35,242 nucleotides of DNA from Oscillospiraceae bacterium (GCA_020025715.1 JAHHRQ010000013.1:1-35242), one strand, 5' to 3'; numbered from the stretch's first letter, positions 23,168 to 32,415 are shown. The notes: a model not told the origin generated them from the sequence alone. Translations and numbers: made by a program.

Positions 23168-25117
23168 TCAGCAGAGCTGAGAGCCTGCGGGAACGCTGTC
23201 ATCCAGCATCACAAGCTTGAGCTCTTCCTTGCCGTCTACTTCCTTCACAGCGGAGAGAAGCATACCGCATGACATCTGACCCATCATCTTTCTGGGAGGC
23301 AGGTTCAGAATTGCAACTACGGTCTTGCCGACAAGATCTTCAGGCTCATAATATTTATGAATACCGGAGAGAATCTGTCTGGGAGTGCCGCTGCCGTCAT
23401 CAAGCTGGAACTTCAGCAGCTTCTCGGACTTCTTAACAGCCTCGCAGCTGAGAACCTTGCAGACGCGCATATCGCACTTTGCAAACTCGTCTATGGTCAC
23501 ATCGGGGAGAACGGGCTTGGACTTGGGAGCCTTATTCAGGTGCTCCAGCTCCTCAAGCTCTTTCAGGGTCTTTTCCATATCAACTCTGGGGAACAGAGTC
23601 TCGCCCTTGTGAACGGTAACATTGAGAGGCAGAACACCGTACTTGTCGGCATTGTCCCAGCTTCTGCTGTTCTCGTCTGCGCCGATCTGGCTGAATGCCT
23701 TCTCGCAGCTTTCGGGAATAAAGGGAGTGAGCAGAGTGAGGGACACTCTCAGAGCCTCAAGGAGGTTATACATAACAGTTGCAAGTCTTGCTCTGTTTGC
23801 CTCGTCCTTTGCCAGAACCCAGGGGGTAGTCTCGTCGATATACTTGTTAGCGCGCTGGATAAGCTTGAATACCTCTTCAAGACCTAAATGCAGCTGGAAC
23901 TCATCCATCTGCTTCTGGTAACGGCTCTTTGTGTTCTTAATGAAGTCCAGAAGATCGTTGTCCAGCTCATCAGCCTGACGCTCCTCAGGCAGAGTGCCGC
24001 CGAAATACTTCTCGACCATTGCAGTGGTACGGGAAACAAGGTTGCCCAGATCGTTTGCAAGGTCCTTATTTATGGTGTTAATAAGCAGCTCATTGGAGAA
24101 GTTACCGTCAGAGCCGAAGGGGAAGGTACGCAGCAGGAAGAAGCGGAGAGCGTCAACGCCGAATCTCTCAGCCAGAACGTAGGGGTCTACAACGTTGCCT
24201 CTGGATTTGGACATCTTGCCGCCGTCGATAACCAGCCAGCCGTGGCCGTATACCTTCTTAGGCAGAGGCAGCTCCATGCTCATCAGCATTGCAGGCCAGA
24301 TTATGGAGTGGAAACGGACGATTTCCTTACCGACTATGTGGACGGATGCAGGCCAGTATTTATCGAAATCGTGGTACTTGTCGTTCATGAAGCCCAGAGC
24401 GGTGCAGTAGTTAAACAGTGCATCAACCCATACATAGACAACATGACCGGGGTCAAAGTCCACAGGGATACCCCATTTGAAGCTTGTACGGGATACGCAC
24501 AGATCCTCAAGGCCGGGCTTAATGAAGTTGTTTATCATCTCGTTTACGCGGGATGCAGGCTGGAGAAAATCGCCGGTTTCAAGCAGCTCCTGTACAGGCT
24601 TTGCGTACTTGGAAAGGCGGAAGAAGTAGGCCTCCTCCTCTGCATCGTGAACAGGTCTGCCGCAGTCGGGGCACTTGCCGTCTACAAGCTGGCTCTCAGT
24701 CCAGAAGCTCTCGCAGGGAGTGCAGTACTTGCCCTTGTAAGCGCCTTTATAAATATCGCCCTTGTCGTACATCTTCTTGAATATCTTCTGTACGGCTTCT
24801 ACATGGTAGTCATCGGTGGTACGGATGAAACGGTCGTTGGAGATGTTCATCAGCTTCCACAGGTCCAGAACGCCCTTTTCGCCGGTGACTATTCTGTCTA
24901 CAAACTCCTTGGGAGTTACGCCGGCGGCCTTTGCCTTTTCCTCAATCTTCTGGCCGTGCTCGTCGGTTCCGGTAAGGAACATAACGTCGTAGCCGCACAT
25001 GCGCTTATATCTTGCGATTGCATCGGTAGCCACGGTGCAGTAGGCGTGGCCTATATGCAGCTTGTCTGAGGGGTAATAAATAGGGGTTGTGATATAAAAT
25101 GTTTCCTTTTTCTCCAT
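23168..25117 (-). CDS. metG: Methionyl-tRNA synthetase
   Basis: MetG charges tRNA-Met with methionine. The 649-residue protein has the class I signatures HIGH (21-24) and KMSKS (301-305), a zinc knuckle C132-x2-C135/C149-x2-C152 in the connective peptide, the anticodon-binding helical domain (about 370-510), and a C-terminal OB-fold tRNA-binding domain (about 545-649, DMRVCKVLSCEAVKKSEKLLKFQLD) as in dimeric MetG1-type enzymes. ATG 25117 has GGAGAAAAGATA upstream. It follows the VanW-like gene by about 48 bases on the same strand; a TATATT lies in the gap but no clear -35, so it may be read with vanW. Confidence 0.97.
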   Translation of the reverse strand: MEKKETFYITTPIYYPSDKLHIGHAYCTVATDAIARYKRMCGYDVMFLTGTDEHGQKIEEKAKAAGVTPKEFVDRIVTGEKGVLDLWKLMNISNDRFIRTTDDYHVEAVQKIFKKMYDKGDIYKGAYKGKYCTPCESFWTESQLVDGKCPDCGRPVHDAEEEAYFFRLSKYAKPVQELLETGDFLQPASRVNEMINNFIKPGLEDLCVSRTSFKWGIPVDFDPGHVVYVWVDALFNYCTALGFMNDKYHDFDKYWPASVHIVGKEIVRFHSIIWPAMLMSMELPLPKKVYGHGWLVIDGGKMSKSRGNVVDPYVLAERFGVDALRFFLLRTFPFGSDGNFSNELLINTINKDLANDLGNLVSRTTAMVEKYFGGTLPEERQADELDNDLLDFIKNTKSRYQKQMDEFQLHLGLEEVFKLIQRANKYIDETTPWVLAKDEANRARLATVMYNLLEALRVSLTLLTPFIPESCEKAFSQIGADENSRSWDNADKYGVLPLNVTVHKGETLFPRVDMEKTLKELEELEHLNKAPKSKPVLPDVTIDEFAKCDMRVCKVLSCEAVKKSEKLLKFQLDDGSGTPRQILSGIHKYYEPEDLVGKTVVAILNLPPRKMMGQMSCGMLLSAVKEVDGKEELKLVMLDDSVPAGSQLC

Positions 25118-25165
25118 TATCTTTTCTCCTAAACTAATATATGCTTAAATACTTGCGCTTTGGGG

Positions 25166-26968
25166 TTATTCCTCTGTGTTTTCGGTTACGCCGTAGATAT
25201 TCTCTATCTGCTGGTCTATATAATCCTTATGGTGATTGTAAATACCGTACGGCTCCTTAATGGTTGCTATCTCATTTCCGTCCTTGTCGTACACATGGCG
25301 GGTAGCGGTAACGCCGTAACCGGTAACAACCTCAGGGTATTCCGGCAGGCCCTTAACAACAAGCTGGTTATGAGTAATTTCCACATAACTTCCGTCAAGA
25401 TTTGTACCTAAAATCTCAATAGTGAGACTGCTGTCCTCATCGTTGCAGAAAGCGTGGATTTTTATGGGATAGTCCCGGTTATTTTTAAACTTGAAGTCGG
25501 GCTTGGGCCAGCTTACGGTGGCATCCATGCCGAAATCAAGATAGCCTACTTTAAAATAGTGGTTTGTGCGGGAGACAGTTTCAAGCTGTGAGTACATGGT
25601 GGCGCAGTAGAGAGTGGATGACACCTGACATATGCCGCCGCCGACCTCCTGAACCACTTCGCCGTCAGCGTATGCACCGGCGGGCTGGAAGCCTGCCTCC
25701 TCAGTGCGCTGTCCCACAGTCTCGTTATATGAGAAAACATCACCCGGCATCATTACAAGCCCGTCAATCTTTTCGGTGGCAAGCTTTATATTGTTTATTC
25801 TCTCGTCGGTGCTGCCGTCATAATAGGTGGTCTGAGAGCCAAGTACGTCTCTGTAAATCAGGCTTCTCAGATATTCGCCTGTAACCTCAGGGTTATGAAT
25901 TTCAAGGGGAATACTGATTTTCTCTCCCGGCTCTGCATTCTCCCAGATTTCTTTGGCCTTATCAACGCTGAATTCGCAGCCTATAACCTCGTCTGTTACA
26001 TTAAATTCCTCGTCGTATTCGGCGTCCTTGGGTTCAACGCTCAGCTCCTCATGCATTGCATCAAAATCCGGCATCTTAAGCTCATTGTCTATATGGTCAT
26101 ATTCCAGAACCTTAAGATCATGCTCCAGTGCAAGAGCAATCTGGTCTGCAAGAGAGTCCACATCTATTTGCATCTCCCCTGCACCCTTTACCATTGTAAG
26201 CTCTCCGGCTTTTCTGTCAACATTGTAGCCGTGATCTTCGGTTTTTTTCAGGAATTTATCAACACCGGCTTGTGCCTTTTCTCTTATATAATCCTGATTT
26301 AGCCTTAAATACTGCTCACTCACGTCAACCGGCATTATAAGGTTTTCCAGATACCTCAGCAGGTTTTCAAAGATATTTTCCGAGTGGCCGTATCTGTATG
26401 CCATTTTAACCGCTGCATCCTTGGTATATATAGCGCCGGCATCGCATCTGTCAAGCTTAAAGCTTACCCCGTTGGGGAGTTTTACTCGAAGCGCAAGCCC
26501 GGTTCTATCGTCCCAGCCGCTTTCTTCAAGAGCTTTTACAGTCTGGGCACTATCCATGCCGCCTACAAAAACGCCGTCTACATAGACCTTGGGGAAATTC
26601 AAATCACTGACGGTCACATAGTAGCCGCCTGCAACAATTCCCGCAAAAATCAGCAACAGTACAACCAGAGTTGTAATAAGAGCTATTTTAAACTTACGGA
26701 ATCTGCCCTTTTTCTTTTCAGGCTTTTCCTTAGGTGTTTTTTCCTTTTCAGCTTTTTTCTTTTTCTCTTTTCTGCCCTTTACCTTCTTTTTGCCCTTTGG
26801 CTCTTCTTCGGGATAATCATCCTCAGGATAATATTCATCCTCATAGCCCTCAGGTGCATTTTCAGAAAACAGCTCGTCCTCAGAGTATCCGTTTTCTCCG
26901 ACGTATTCATCCGTTTCGGAGTATTCCGGCTCTGTATATCCGCCGCTCTTTTTCTTTTTCTTAATCAT
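25166..26968 (-). CDS. VanW-family wall-associated protein with G5-like C-terminus
   Basis: A 600-residue membrane-anchored protein. Residues 1-60 are very acidic (Glu/Asp/Tyr), 60-92 very basic (Lys-rich), then one membrane helix at about 94-116. The extracellular part has a putative peptidoglycan-binding domain (PG_binding_4-like, VYVDGVFVGGMDS near 128-140), the VanW domain (about 375-515, with FSYNETVGQRTEEAGF and GGGICQVSSTLYCA), and a G5-like tail. VanW was found in vancomycin-resistance clusters but is widespread in Clostridia with no established resistance role; no van genes occur here. It starts ten bases after the hemW-like gene and is probably co-transcribed. Confidence 0.9.
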   Translation of the reverse strand: MIKKKKKSGGYTEPEYSETDEYVGENGYSEDELFSENAPEGYEDEYYPEDDYPEEEPKGKKKVKGRKEKKKKAEKEKTPKEKPEKKKGRFRKFKIALITTLVVLLLIFAGIVAGGYYVTVSDLNFPKVYVDGVFVGGMDSAQTVKALEESGWDDRTGLALRVKLPNGVSFKLDRCDAGAIYTKDAAVKMAYRYGHSENIFENLLRYLENLIMPVDVSEQYLRLNQDYIREKAQAGVDKFLKKTEDHGYNVDRKAGELTMVKGAGEMQIDVDSLADQIALALEHDLKVLEYDHIDNELKMPDFDAMHEELSVEPKDAEYDEEFNVTDEVIGCEFSVDKAKEIWENAEPGEKISIPLEIHNPEVTGEYLRSLIYRDVLGSQTTYYDGSTDERINNIKLATEKIDGLVMMPGDVFSYNETVGQRTEEAGFQPAGAYADGEVVQEVGGGICQVSSTLYCATMYSQLETVSRTNHYFKVGYLDFGMDATVSWPKPDFKFKNNRDYPIKIHAFCNDEDSSLTIEILGTNLDGSYVEITHNQLVVKGLPEYPEVVTGYGVTATRHVYDKDGNEIATIKEPYGIYNHHKDYIDQQIENIYGVTENTEE

Positions 26969-26977
26969 TCCCTACCC

Positions 26978-28240
26978 TCAGTCATTGACCTTTCCGTCAT
27001 ACAGTTCGCGGAAGAGTTCATCCTCTCCCTTGGGCATATCAATTTTTTCCTCTGCCTCAAAAGCAGGTGCCAGCCATGGGTTGCCCTCAACTCTCTCTCC
27101 TGCCTGTGCTTCAAGCAGAATTCCGATAAGGGTGTTTGAAATCAAAAAGCCCGGAACAGTAAAGTGCCAACGGTCCTCCGTCTGTTCTGCCCAGCCCTTT
27201 TCGGCAAATGCTTTAAGTACCTTTTCAATGGGTTTCCAGTTGCTCTGACAATGGATTCTGTAATCCCGCTCGGAAATGCCGTGGGATGTACGCATACCCA
27301 GCATTATATATTCCACCGATTTTTCCAGTGCATCAATTCTCTGGTATTCATCAATTATGCTCATGTCTCTCTCAATGCCGTTAATATACTGCTTCAAGTC
27401 TTTCACATAACTGTACCGCTGATTTCCCACACAGGAATGTGCGCCGGGGCCGAAGCCCATATAGTCATCCAGATTCCAGTATTTAAGATTGTGCTTTGAC
27501 TCAAATCCCGCCGGAGCGAAGTTTGAAATTTCATACTGCTTATAGCCGTAACGGTTTAAAAGCTCAACGGCGTAGGAGTACATGTCCGCCTGAACGTCAT
27601 CATCCGGCAGTATGGGAGAGCCCAGATACTCTCTGTACATGGGAGTTCCCTCTTCAAGCTTCAAGCCGTAGCAGGAAAGGTGTTCAGGGTGAAGCTCTAT
27701 AACCTTTGAGAGGGTGTTTGCCCAGTCTGCCTTGCTCTGGCTGGGCAGACCGTACATTAAATCAAGGCTTATATTGTCAAAGCCCGCCCGTCTTGCATCC
27801 TGAAACGCCTTTACAGCCTGCTGGAAATTGTGTCTCCTGCCTATGAGCTTCAAAAGGTTATTATCGGAAGCCTGAACTCCCAGAGATATGCGGTTTACGC
27901 CCTCCATGCGCAGAAGCTTCAAAGCGTTATAGCTTATTGAATCGGGGTTGCACTCCACTGTTACCTCCGCATCAAGACGGAGATTGCCGTTTAATTTCAG
28001 CACGTTCAGAATTTCCACAATTCTGTCTGCCCCGTAAAAGCTCGGTGTACCGCCGCCGAAGTAGACCGAATCCACCTCGTAATTTTTTATAGCTCCCGCA
28101 GACTCCTCCAGATGATCTATAAGAGCCTTGTGATAGTCGGGCATAAGGTGCTCGCAGCCCGCAAGTGAATAGAAATCGCAATAGCTGCACTTGCTGGCGC
28201 AGAACGGTATATGGATGTAAATTCCCAGCCGTTTTTTCAT
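26978..28240 (-). CDS. hemW: HemW-like radical SAM protein
   Basis: A 420-residue member of the HemN/HemW radical SAM group. The [4Fe-4S] motif C14-x3-C18-x2-C21 sits in IHIPFCASKCSYCDF, with FGGGTPS (61-67) for SAM binding, ECNPD and RISLGVQ later on, then the HemN C-terminal region. HemW is thought to act as a haem chaperone, not as coproporphyrinogen dehydrogenase; true HemN has an extra N-terminal segment and cysteine that are lacking here. It sits between htpG (separated by a hairpin) and the VanW-like gene, to which it is closely linked. GGAG precedes the ATG. Confidence 0.9.
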   Translation of the reverse strand: MKKRLGIYIHIPFCASKCSYCDFYSLAGCEHLMPDYHKALIDHLEESAGAIKNYEVDSVYFGGGTPSFYGADRIVEILNVLKLNGNLRLDAEVTVECNPDSISYNALKLLRMEGVNRISLGVQASDNNLLKLIGRRHNFQQAVKAFQDARRAGFDNISLDLMYGLPSQSKADWANTLSKVIELHPEHLSCYGLKLEEGTPMYREYLGSPILPDDDVQADMYSYAVELLNRYGYKQYEISNFAPAGFESKHNLKYWNLDDYMGFGPGAHSCVGNQRYSYVKDLKQYINGIERDMSIIDEYQRIDALEKSVEYIMLGMRTSHGISERDYRIHCQSNWKPIEKVLKAFAEKGWAEQTEDRWHFTVPGFLISNTLIGILLEAQAGERVEGNPWLAPAFEAEEKIDMPKGEDELFRELYDGKVND

Positions 28241-28269
28241 AAAAAGTTCTCCAAGAAATATTTTTTCAT

Positions 28270-28297
28270 CCGGGCGGGGAACTTATTCCCCGCCCGG
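28270..28297. other. Strong GC hairpin between htpG and hemW
   Basis: An 11-bp perfect stem (28270-28280 with 28287-28297) with a six-base loop, 15 bases past the htpG stop on minus. No T tract follows on minus, so it may be an mRNA 3' stabiliser or partial terminator more than a full intrinsic terminator. Confidence 0.65.
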
Positions 28298-28311
28298 TGT
28301 TTAATTTAAAA

Positions 28312-30228
28312 TCAGAAAAGTTCGCTTACAAGCTCGGTGAATTCACCGGGATCCTCTACTTCAACTCCGGCCATAAGCTCAGCCAGACCGTAGAGCACTC
28401 TGGAAATCTTCTTTGCCTCTTCAGGGTCGTTGGCCTGAGCATTTCTCAGAGCCTCGAAAGCCTTGTGCTCGGGGTTTAATTCCAGAACTCTGTCGGCCTT
28501 AAGCTGGCGCATTTCTGCGCTGGGGCCTGCATGGAAATATTTCTCCATTTCCAGAGTAATTCCGCCCTCGGTGGTCAGGCAGCAGGGCATCTTTGTAAGC
28601 TTGCGGGAGAGAGTGACCTTGGTAAGACCGTCACCAACGGCCTCCTTAACGAAGTCAAGCAGCTCCTTGTTTTCAATGTTCTTTTCCTCGGCGGCCTTCT
28701 TGTCCTCCTCGGTGTCAAAGCCCAGATCATCGGTGACAATGTTGCAGAAGGGCTTGCCGTCCTGCTCCATAAGAGTGCCCAGAACCATTTCATCCAGAGG
28801 ACTTGTGAGGTACAGAATCTCATAGCCTCTTGAACGAACCTCGTCGCACTGAGGCAGAGCCATAGCGTGCTTAAGGTTATCGGCGCTGGCAAAGTAAATT
28901 GCCTTCTGGCTCTCGGGCATGTTCTCAACATACTCTTTAAGAGTGATCTGCTTGTCCTCGGAGCTGAAGAATATCAACAGGTCGCGGAGGAATTCCTTAT
29001 TAACGCCGTATTCATCGCATACGCCGCACTTTATGTGAATACCGAAGTTGCGGAAGAATTCGTTATACTTGTCTCTGTCCTCACGCATCAGCTTCAGAAG
29101 CTCATCCTTAATGCGCTTTTCAATGTTCTTGCCTATTACCTGAAGCTGCTTGTCGTGCTGGAGAATTTCACGGGAGATGTTAAGGGACAGGTCGGGAGAG
29201 TCCACAACGCCCTTTACAAAGTCGAAATACTCGTGAACCAGCTTGTCGCAGTGCTCCATTATCATAACATTGTTGGAGTAAAGGGTAATGCCGCTCTTAT
29301 TTTCACCGGTAAATGCGTTAGGATTCTCCTCACCGGGAACAAACAGGATTGCCTTGTAGGAAACCATACCCTCTGCGTTTATACGCACCAGAGCGCAGGG
29401 GTCCTTTCTGTCTCTGTTCTTCTCTTTATAGAAGGCTATGCAGTCATCATCGGTAACCTCGGACTTGGAGCGCTGCCATATAGGAACCATACTGTTGACG
29501 GTCTGGTTTTCGGTGACCATCTTGTATTCGTACTTGGGATTGCCGTTTTCGTCCTTTTCGCCGGTTTCAAAGCGCTCCTGATGCTCGATGTCCATGTTGA
29601 TAGGCCAGCGGACATAGTCGGAATACTTCTTAACCAGAGCCTTAAGCTTCCAGCCCTCAAGGTAAGCGCCGTAGATTTCGTCGTCGGTATCGGGCTTTAT
29701 GTGCATTATAACGTCAGTACCGACATTTTCTCTCTCGCAGGGGGTGACGGTGTAGCCGTCAGCGCCGCTGCTCTGCCACTTTACGCCCTCATCGGAGCCG
29801 TAGCGGCGGGTAATAACAGTGACTTCATCGGCAACCATAAAGGCAGAGTAAAAGCCGACGCCGAACTGACCGATAATGGAAATGTCCTCGGGCTTATCCT
29901 CTTTGTCCTTCATTTCGTCCTTGAATTTGTAGGAGCCGCTCTTTGCGATAACGCCAAGATTATTCTCAGCCTCTTCCATGCTCATTCCGATGCCGTTATC
30001 GGAAACGGTAATGGTACGGGCTTCTTTATCGACGGCTATATCTATTTTATAGTCGGAGCGGTTAAGCCCCACATTATCATCGGTTAAAGACAGGTAGCAA
30101 AGCTTGTCTATTGCATCGGAAGCGTTGGAAATAATCTCTCTGAGGAATATTTCCTTATTTGTGTAGATAGAGTTAATCATCAGGTCCAGTAATCTTTTGG
30201 ATTCTGCTTTGAACTGTTTTTTACTCAT
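28312..30228 (-). CDS. htpG: Hsp90-family chaperone HtpG
   Basis: HtpG is the bacterial Hsp90, an ATP-dependent cytosolic chaperone dimer. The 638-residue protein has the GHKL ATP site (IISNASDAIDKL, DNGIGM, GQFGVGFYSAFMV), the middle domain with the catalytic-loop Arg region (LNISREILQ), and a C-terminal dimerisation domain, without the eukaryotic charged linker or MEEVD tail. The ATG at 30228 is used: GGAGG lies about ten bases before it; a TTG two codons upstream is too close to that site. It has its own promoter. No CIRCE or CtsR operator was seen. Confidence 0.97.
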   Translation of the reverse strand: MSKKQFKAESKRLLDLMINSIYTNKEIFLREIISNASDAIDKLCYLSLTDDNVGLNRSDYKIDIAVDKEARTITVSDNGIGMSMEEAENNLGVIAKSGSYKFKDEMKDKEDKPEDISIIGQFGVGFYSAFMVADEVTVITRRYGSDEGVKWQSSGADGYTVTPCERENVGTDVIMHIKPDTDDEIYGAYLEGWKLKALVKKYSDYVRWPINMDIEHQERFETGEKDENGNPKYEYKMVTENQTVNSMVPIWQRSKSEVTDDDCIAFYKEKNRDRKDPCALVRINAEGMVSYKAILFVPGEENPNAFTGENKSGITLYSNNVMIMEHCDKLVHEYFDFVKGVVDSPDLSLNISREILQHDKQLQVIGKNIEKRIKDELLKLMREDRDKYNEFFRNFGIHIKCGVCDEYGVNKEFLRDLLIFFSSEDKQITLKEYVENMPESQKAIYFASADNLKHAMALPQCDEVRSRGYEILYLTSPLDEMVLGTLMEQDGKPFCNIVTDDLGFDTEEDKKAAEEKNIENKELLDFVKEAVGDGLTKVTLSRKLTKMPCCLTTEGGITLEMEKYFHAGPSAEMRQLKADRVLELNPEHKAFEALRNAQANDPEEAKKISRVLYGLAELMAGVEVEDPGEFTELVSELF

Positions 30229-30264
30229 TTTCAAAAGACCTCCAAATTATGTTCATAATAGTTT

Positions 30265-30292
30265 ATTATAGCACAATTCTCTGTAATTTCAA
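30265..30292 (-). promoter_or_regulatory. Promoter of htpG
   Basis: On minus, TTGAAA (30287-30292) and TATAAT (30265-30270) are 16 bases apart. An inverted repeat ATAATA-GTT-TATTAT (about 30256-30270) overlaps the -10 and could be an operator or chance in AT-rich DNA. Confidence 0.75.
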
Positions 30293-30348
30293 CACATACG
30301 GTCATTCTTGAAAATTCTTAATAAACTGTTTAAAACCTCCCCCGTTCA

Positions 30349-30377
30349 TTGACATTTGCAGGCGAGACTGTTAAAAT
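30349..30377 (+). promoter_or_regulatory. Promoter of the aconitase X operon
   Basis: A perfect TTGACA (30349-30354) and TAAAAT (30372-30377) with a 17-base spacer, divergent from the htpG promoter. Confidence 0.85.
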
Positions 30378-30440
30378 ATAAACAAGATGTGGTAAGAAAA
30401 ATCCACAAAACTTTTAATATATTTTGAAGGAAGTGATTTT

Positions 30441-31721
30441 ATGCTCCTTACAGCGCAGCAGCAGGCGCTGCTTGACGGCGAAAAGGGCGAAGTTATGGCA
30501 AAGGTAATGAAAACCCTTGTTATGTACGGAGAGGCTTTCGGGGCGCAGCGCATGGTTCCGGTAACAAGCGCCATGGGCCACACGGTTATAAGCTTCGGCC
30601 TTAAGGCCATGAAGCCGGTATATGACCTGTATGATGAGCTTATAGATGCGGGACTGTGCTCAAAGCAGAAGTTTTCCGCCGACCCCAAGCCGCTGGATAA
30701 GAATGTGCCCTCAAACTTTCTGGAAAATCTGGTTTTCAACAAATTCATGTACACCGAGCAGGAGCGCTACGAGCAGCAGCTTAAAAAGCTGGGCATACAT
30801 GACGATGACGACTACACCTGCACCTGCTATGTGGACCAGCTTGGCAACAAGCCTGAAAAGGGCGATGTGCTCTCATGGGCGGAGTCCTCAGCGGTTGTAT
30901 ATGCAAACTCTGTTTTAGGTGCCCGATGCAACAGAAATTCAGGCATGATAGAGCTTATGGGCTCAATCGCAGGTTTTGTTCCGGAGTTCGGGCTTTTAAC
31001 CGACGAGGGCAGAAAGGCAAGCTGGATAATAGAGGTTAAATGTGAGCATAAGCCGGAGGCACAGCTTTTAGGCTCTGCAATCGGCATGAAGGTTATGGAG
31101 GAAGTGCCCTATATTAAGGGCCTTGATAAGTGGCTGGGAACAGAGCTTGATGACGATGCCTGTGCATATTTAAAGGACTTCGGCGCTGCCACCGCCTCCA
31201 ACGGTGCGGTGGGACTTTACCATGTGGAAAACCTTACCCCCGAGGCAAAGGAGCTGGGCGAAAAGCTCATTAAAGAGGGCGCTCAGGTCTATGTAATAGA
31301 CGACGCGGAGCTAAAACGGGTTCAGGACAATTACCCCTGCATCTGGAAGAATCCCGACGCGAAGCCCAAGCTCTGCTTTGTAGGCTGCCCCCACATGACC
31401 TTAAAGCAGCTTCAGGACTGGACGGTAAATGTGGAAAATGGGCTTAAGGAAACCGGCCTTAAAAAAGTTGCCATTCCCACCGTATTCACCTCCTCTCCCC
31501 CTGTTATTAAAGAATTTAATAAGACCGATTACAGCAGGCGGCTTAAAGACTGCGGCGTAGTGCTAAGTTACATATGCCCCCTCATGTATATGAATAATCC
31601 TATCTGCAAGAGTAAACCGGTCATCACCTCCTCCAATAAACTGCGTACATATACAAGCGCGAAATATTACCGTGAGGAACAGATTCTGGACATCATCACC
31701 GGTAAGGAGGTCAGAAAATGA
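30441..31721 (+). CDS. Aconitase X catalytic (large) subunit
   Basis: A 426-residue protein of the AcnX/DUF521 family: LTAQQQALLDGEKG at the start, VTSAMGH, LGARCNRNSG with C163, CFVGCPHMT with C316, and SYICPLMY with C379. These three cysteines lie where aconitase-type iron or Fe-S ligands are expected. AcnX enzymes are dehydratases: characterised members are bacterial cis-3-hydroxy-L-proline dehydratase and archaeal phosphomevalonate dehydratase. The swivel subunit follows as a separate overlapping gene, as in archaea. The substrate cannot be chosen here: no proline racemase, ketimine reductase or mevalonate gene is adjacent. ATG has AAGGAAG upstream. Confidence 0.9.
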   Translation: MLLTAQQQALLDGEKGEVMAKVMKTLVMYGEAFGAQRMVPVTSAMGHTVISFGLKAMKPVYDLYDELIDAGLCSKQKFSADPKPLDKNVPSNFLENLVFNKFMYTEQERYEQQLKKLGIHDDDDYTCTCYVDQLGNKPEKGDVLSWAESSAVVYANSVLGARCNRNSGMIELMGSIAGFVPEFGLLTDEGRKASWIIEVKCEHKPEAQLLGSAIGMKVMEEVPYIKGLDKWLGTELDDDACAYLKDFGAATASNGAVGLYHVENLTPEAKELGEKLIKEGAQVYVIDDAELKRVQDNYPCIWKNPDAKPKLCFVGCPHMTLKQLQDWTVNVENGLKETGLKKVAIPTVFTSSPPVIKEFNKTDYSRRLKDCGVVLSYICPLMYMNNPICKSKPVITSSNKLRTYTSAKYYREEQILDIITGKEVRK

Positions 31722-32158
31722 GACAGTTTAAAGGTCGTGTAATCGTCCCCGGCGAATGTGAGGCGGAGGCGCTGGTAAGCCGCTGCGGCTTCAACACTCT
31801 GGCAAGCTATCAGATGGCGCTCCAGTTCGGAGATAAGGAAGTAAAATGCGGCGACCAGAATAACCCGGATATTTATAAAAAGCCCATGCTGGGTAAGGCT
31901 CTGTGCCTGCCGCAGACCATAGGCTCCACCACCGGCGGCATGGTGCTCTTTACCGCCTGCGCCCAGCACAAGCAGCCCGCCTGTATGCTTTTCAGTATGC
32001 CCATAGATTCTCTTGCGGCCTCCGGCGCAATATTGGGAGATGTATGGACAGACAGTGTAATGCCGGTTATAGACAACTTAGGTGAGGACTTCTTAAATTA
32101 TGTCCGGACAGGCATGAAAATAAAAATTTCTCAGGACGGAACCGTAACAGTAGATTAA
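31718..32158 (+). CDS. Aconitase X swivel (small) subunit, DUF126
   Basis: A 146-residue protein equal to the DUF126/AcnX swivel domain: FKGRVIVPGECEAEALVS at the start, GKALCLPQTIGSTTGG and the Ser-rich loop near 63-76, FSMPIDSLAASGAILGDVW later. The swivel domain closes over the active site of the large subunit. It overlaps the large subunit gene (ATGA) with AAGGAGG inside it, so the two should be made in equal amount. In many bacteria the two are fused; here they are separate. Confidence 0.92.
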   Translation: MRQFKGRVIVPGECEAEALVSRCGFNTLASYQMALQFGDKEVKCGDQNNPDIYKKPMLGKALCLPQTIGSTTGGMVLFTACAQHKQPACMLFSMPIDSLAASGAILGDVWTDSVMPVIDNLGEDFLNYVRTGMKIKISQDGTVTVD

Positions 32159-32165
32159 GTTTAAA

Positions 32166-32204
32166 GGCGCTGCCGGATAAACGGCGGCGTCTTTTCAGTT
32201 TTTT
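32166..32204 (+). terminator. Terminator of the aconitase X operon
   Basis: CGCTGCCG (32168-32175) pairs with CGGCGGCG (32182-32189, one G-U), followed by TCTTTTCAGTTTTTT. Confidence 0.7.
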
Positions 32205-32227
32205 AGTGCCTGTAACGGTAGTTTTGC

Positions 32228-32256
32228 TTGACAGTTGGGCCTGCAAGTGGTAAATT
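32228..32256 (+). promoter_or_regulatory. Promoter of tRNA-Leu
   Basis: TTGACA (32228-32233) and TAAATT (32251-32256) with a 17-base spacer, 20 bases before the mature 5' end. Confidence 0.82.
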
Positions 32257-32276
32257 ATAAAAAGTTCAAAACACCT

Positions 32277-32362
32277 GCCGGTGTGGTGGAATGGTAGACA
32301 CAAGGGACTTAAAATCCCTCGGTAGCAATACCGTACCGGTTCGAGTCCGGTCACCGGCACCA
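32277..32362 (+). tRNA. tRNA-Leu (TAA anticodon)
   Basis: An 86-base class II tRNA: acceptor GCCGGTG/CACCGGC with encoded ACCA, anticodon stem GGGA/TCCC around CTTAAAA (anticodon TAA), a long variable arm (CTCGGTAGCAATACCG) and T arm ACCGG-TTCGAGT-CCGGT. Own promoter and terminator. Confidence 0.96.
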
Positions 32363-32397
32363 AAAATAGTCAACGCTTTGCGTTGGCTATTTTTTTG
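32363..32397 (+). terminator. Terminator of tRNA-Leu
   Basis: AAAATAGTCAACG pairs with CGTTGGCTATTTT (one G-T) and is followed by T, starting directly after the CCA. Confidence 0.85.
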
Positions 32398-32415
32398 TTT
32401 ACCGGTGAATTATAA

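Noticed and set aside
23888..25069. 393-residue plus-strand frame opposite metG
   Set aside because: Antisense of a strongly conserved metG with intact HIGH and KMSKS; the plus frame resembles no protein and lacks a ribosome site.
25166..26968. Vancomycin-resistance gene because of the VanW domain
   Set aside because: No vanH, vanA/B or vanX-like genes nearby; VanW-domain proteins are widespread in Clostridia and not by themselves evidence of resistance.
28867..30087. 406-residue plus-strand frame opposite htpG
   Set aside because: Antisense shadow of htpG, produced by biased codon use.
30240..30300. CIRCE or CtsR heat-shock operator before htpG
   Set aside because: Neither the TTAGCACTC-N9-GAGTGCTAA nor the CtsR heptad repeat is present; only a short AT inverted repeat overlaps the -10.
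32067..32363. Minus-strand frame across the AcnX terminator and tRNA-Leu
   Set aside because: It overlaps a certain tRNA, a promoter and a terminator; its start resembles a translated tRNA sequence.
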